This document shows positions 63,999-64,000 of a stretch of 64,000 nucleotides of DNA, piece by piece. Both the position numbers and the translations under genes were made by a program. The DNA is from a virus. The notes beneath the pieces were generated by a model. The model did not search any database, was not told the DNA's origin, and saw only the letters and a program-made list of their open reading frames with translations. Where the stretch lies: IMG/VR virus record IMGVR_UViG_3300021963_000001, positions 62,001 through 126,000 of that record; one strand, 5' to 3'. Numbering within the stretch: the first letter of the stretch is position 1; each line of letters opens with the position of its first letter.

Positions 63999-64000
63999 CT

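Noticed and set aside
1-64000. CRISPR array, insertion sequences, terminase, integrase or att sites
   Set aside because: No spaced direct repeats, transposase, integrase or terminase motifs were found on reading either strand.

Overview
The window looks like an internal 64-kb segment of a large tailed-phage genome (dsDNA, Caudoviricetes-like). Almost every gene lies on the minus strand and genes are packed tightly: stop and start codons commonly overlap as ATGA, GTGA or TGATG, usually behind a GGAGG-like ribosome-binding site. The hallmark genes are those of a phage replisome and nucleotide-supply programme. No terminase, portal, major capsid or tail-tube gene was recognised, so the virion module is mostly outside the window. 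The host is probably a bacterium with standard sigma70-type promoters. Two small signal-peptide proteins and a papain-like protease resemble proteins I associate with Planctomycetes, so a planctomycete host is a reasonable but unproven guess.

Layout, in coordinate order (transcription runs right to left). 1-11267: a glycan island with an edge-truncated endonuclease, about seven glycosyltransferases of GT-A and GT-B type, a GHMP-kinase-like protein, a MobA/HddC-like nucleotidyltransferase, a methyltransferase-like protein, an arginyl-transferase-like protein, and a PhoH ATPase. 11277-25543: the replication and recombination core, with SSB, a DNA polymerase III alpha subunit split into two genes that bracket a DnaQ-like exonuclease, a HAD nucleotidase, MazG, two PD-(D/E)XK nucleases, a dNMP kinase, a DnaG-type primase, a DnaB-type helicase, a Vsr/DUF559-like nuclease and a UvsX/RecA recombinase interrupted in its P-loop by an intein. 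25579-29053: small zinc-ribbon and hypothetical proteins plus a GT7-like glycosyltransferase with a Thr-rich tail. 29181-30830: class II ribonucleotide reductase.

30973-36097: two related probable virion proteins; the larger (1345 aa) carries poly-threonine linkers and cysteine-rich beads. 36087-44014: a papain-like protease, a secreted protein, a sigma-like factor, ThyX and three more glycosyltransferases. 44080-51205: small membrane proteins, a DUF932-like protein, a second sigma-like factor, an HNH endonuclease and a SAM methyltransferase. 51225-53957: an initiator-like tRNA-Met between hairpins, a secreted host-like protein, a Kua/TMEM189/CarF-family desaturase, a third sigma-like factor and a tRNA-like structured RNA candidate. 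53958-64000: many small accessory genes, a C5 cytosine methyltransferase with an overprinted ORF, a GNAT acetyltransferase, a macrodomain protein, a 536-bp gene-free divergent region, the single plus-strand gene (YkgJ-like) and a LexA-type HTH protein.

How the genes may work together: dNTP production (RNR, ThyX, dNMP kinase, MazG, nucleotidase) feeds a phage-encoded replisome (primase, helicase, split Pol III alpha with separate proofreader, SSB) backed by UvsX recombination. Sugar activation plus about a dozen glycosyltransferases, together with Thr-rich virion segments, suggest a virion- or host-surface-glycosylation system. Three sigma-like factors suggest staged transcription. The most unusual items are the P-loop intein with class 3 signatures, the split polymerase, the phage-borne Kua/CarF desaturase, the tRNA-like RNA, and the conserved-looking ORF overprinted on the methyltransferase gene. 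All functional calls come from reading motifs by eye; no database search was run.
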